Of a DNA stretch of 64,000 bases, positions 63,601-64,000 are shown piece by piece. A program made the position numbers and the translations under genes. The notes below the pieces were generated by a model. The model was not told where the DNA came from and ran no database searches. It saw only the letters and a list, made by a program, of their open reading frames with translations. This DNA comes from Trematomus loennbergii (taxonomy: Eukaryota > Chordata > Actinopteri > Perciformes > Nototheniidae): the NCBI GenBank assembly GCA_012861695.1, contig JAAOOA010000147.1:584501-648500 (forward strand), read 5' to 3'. How positions within the stretch are numbered: the stretch's first letter is position 1; every line of letters begins with the position of its first letter.

Positions 63601-64000
63601 CTGAAACCAAAAAGACACCAGAGAAAAAGGTTAAACGACCCCCAAAAACATGTTCAAAATGTGCCACAACTATATTAAATACGCAACAAGCAAAACAACT
63701 TTGATGAGGAAGTGAAAATGACACACACAGAAAAACAGGGAAACGATACATACTTTACGGTGTGCTAAGTATACTTTCCAGATGTGGAGTGTAACAATAT
63801 ATTCACTTTTCCTTTCATTTATTTGTTTAAGGTTAAAATTGTGTCATTTTTTAAGCTTGTTTTGTTCAACCGATGTTTCAAAAGACCAGTAAATTTTATT
63901 TTGCTTAATAAATAACCTGAATGATGAGGTTTGATGAGTATTTGTAGTTAGTTATATATTATGATCTTATCTTAGAAGCTTAAATATATGTTTAAATGCA

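Overview
The window looks like nuclear DNA of a teleost fish. It has multi-exon vertebrate genes with GT-AG introns, long CA/GT microsatellites, many short inverted-repeat DNA transposons (MITEs) of types common in fish, and non-LTR retrotransposon fragments. No bacterial genes, CRISPR arrays or operons are seen.

The dominant feature is a very large inverted repeat. Positions 8190-37409 (left arm) reappear in reverse complement as 37510-64000 (right arm), and the two are separated by exactly 100 N (37410-37509). Both arms end at the N block in the same 14-bp purine-rich satellite. Reading outward from the centre, each arm holds satellite, a LINE fragment inside the satellite, the 3' exons of a PDE4 cAMP phosphodiesterase (most like pde4a), and then gga2 in the opposite orientation, tail to tail with pde4a.

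Layout: 1-6028, last five coding exons of ears2 (mitochondrial glutamyl-tRNA synthetase, + strand); 6029-7739, intergenic repeats; 7740-23025, gga2 copy 1 (+, 16 exons); 23026-26480, 3' intergenic; 26481-32711, pde4a copy 1 (-, seven 3' exons); 32712-37409, intron sequence, satellite and LINE; the gap; 37510-43138, mirror satellite and LINE; 43139-49427, pde4a copy 2 (+); 49428-52874, mirror intergenic; 52875-63600, gga2 copy 2 (-, exons 2-16, exon 1 lies past the window edge). The ears2-gga2 neighbourhood matches the EARS2/GGA2 linkage known in human, which supports the gga2 call.

The arms are not identical. The left arm carries a roughly 3-kb LINE and a 431-bp hAT-like MITE that the right arm lacks. 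The right arm carries a 327-bp Harbinger-like MITE that the left lacks. All three have target-site duplications and recognisable empty sites in the other arm. Each arm also carries single-base coding indels, mostly in homopolymers, and at every such site the other arm keeps the reading frame. My preferred reading is two haplotypes of one locus placed head to head by the assembler and left with residual long-read indel errors. A genuine genomic palindrome remains possible and would be interesting. Proteins: ears2 charges mitochondrial tRNA-Glu, gga2 sorts cargo at the trans-Golgi, and pde4a hydrolyses cAMP. I see no sign that the three act in one pathway.
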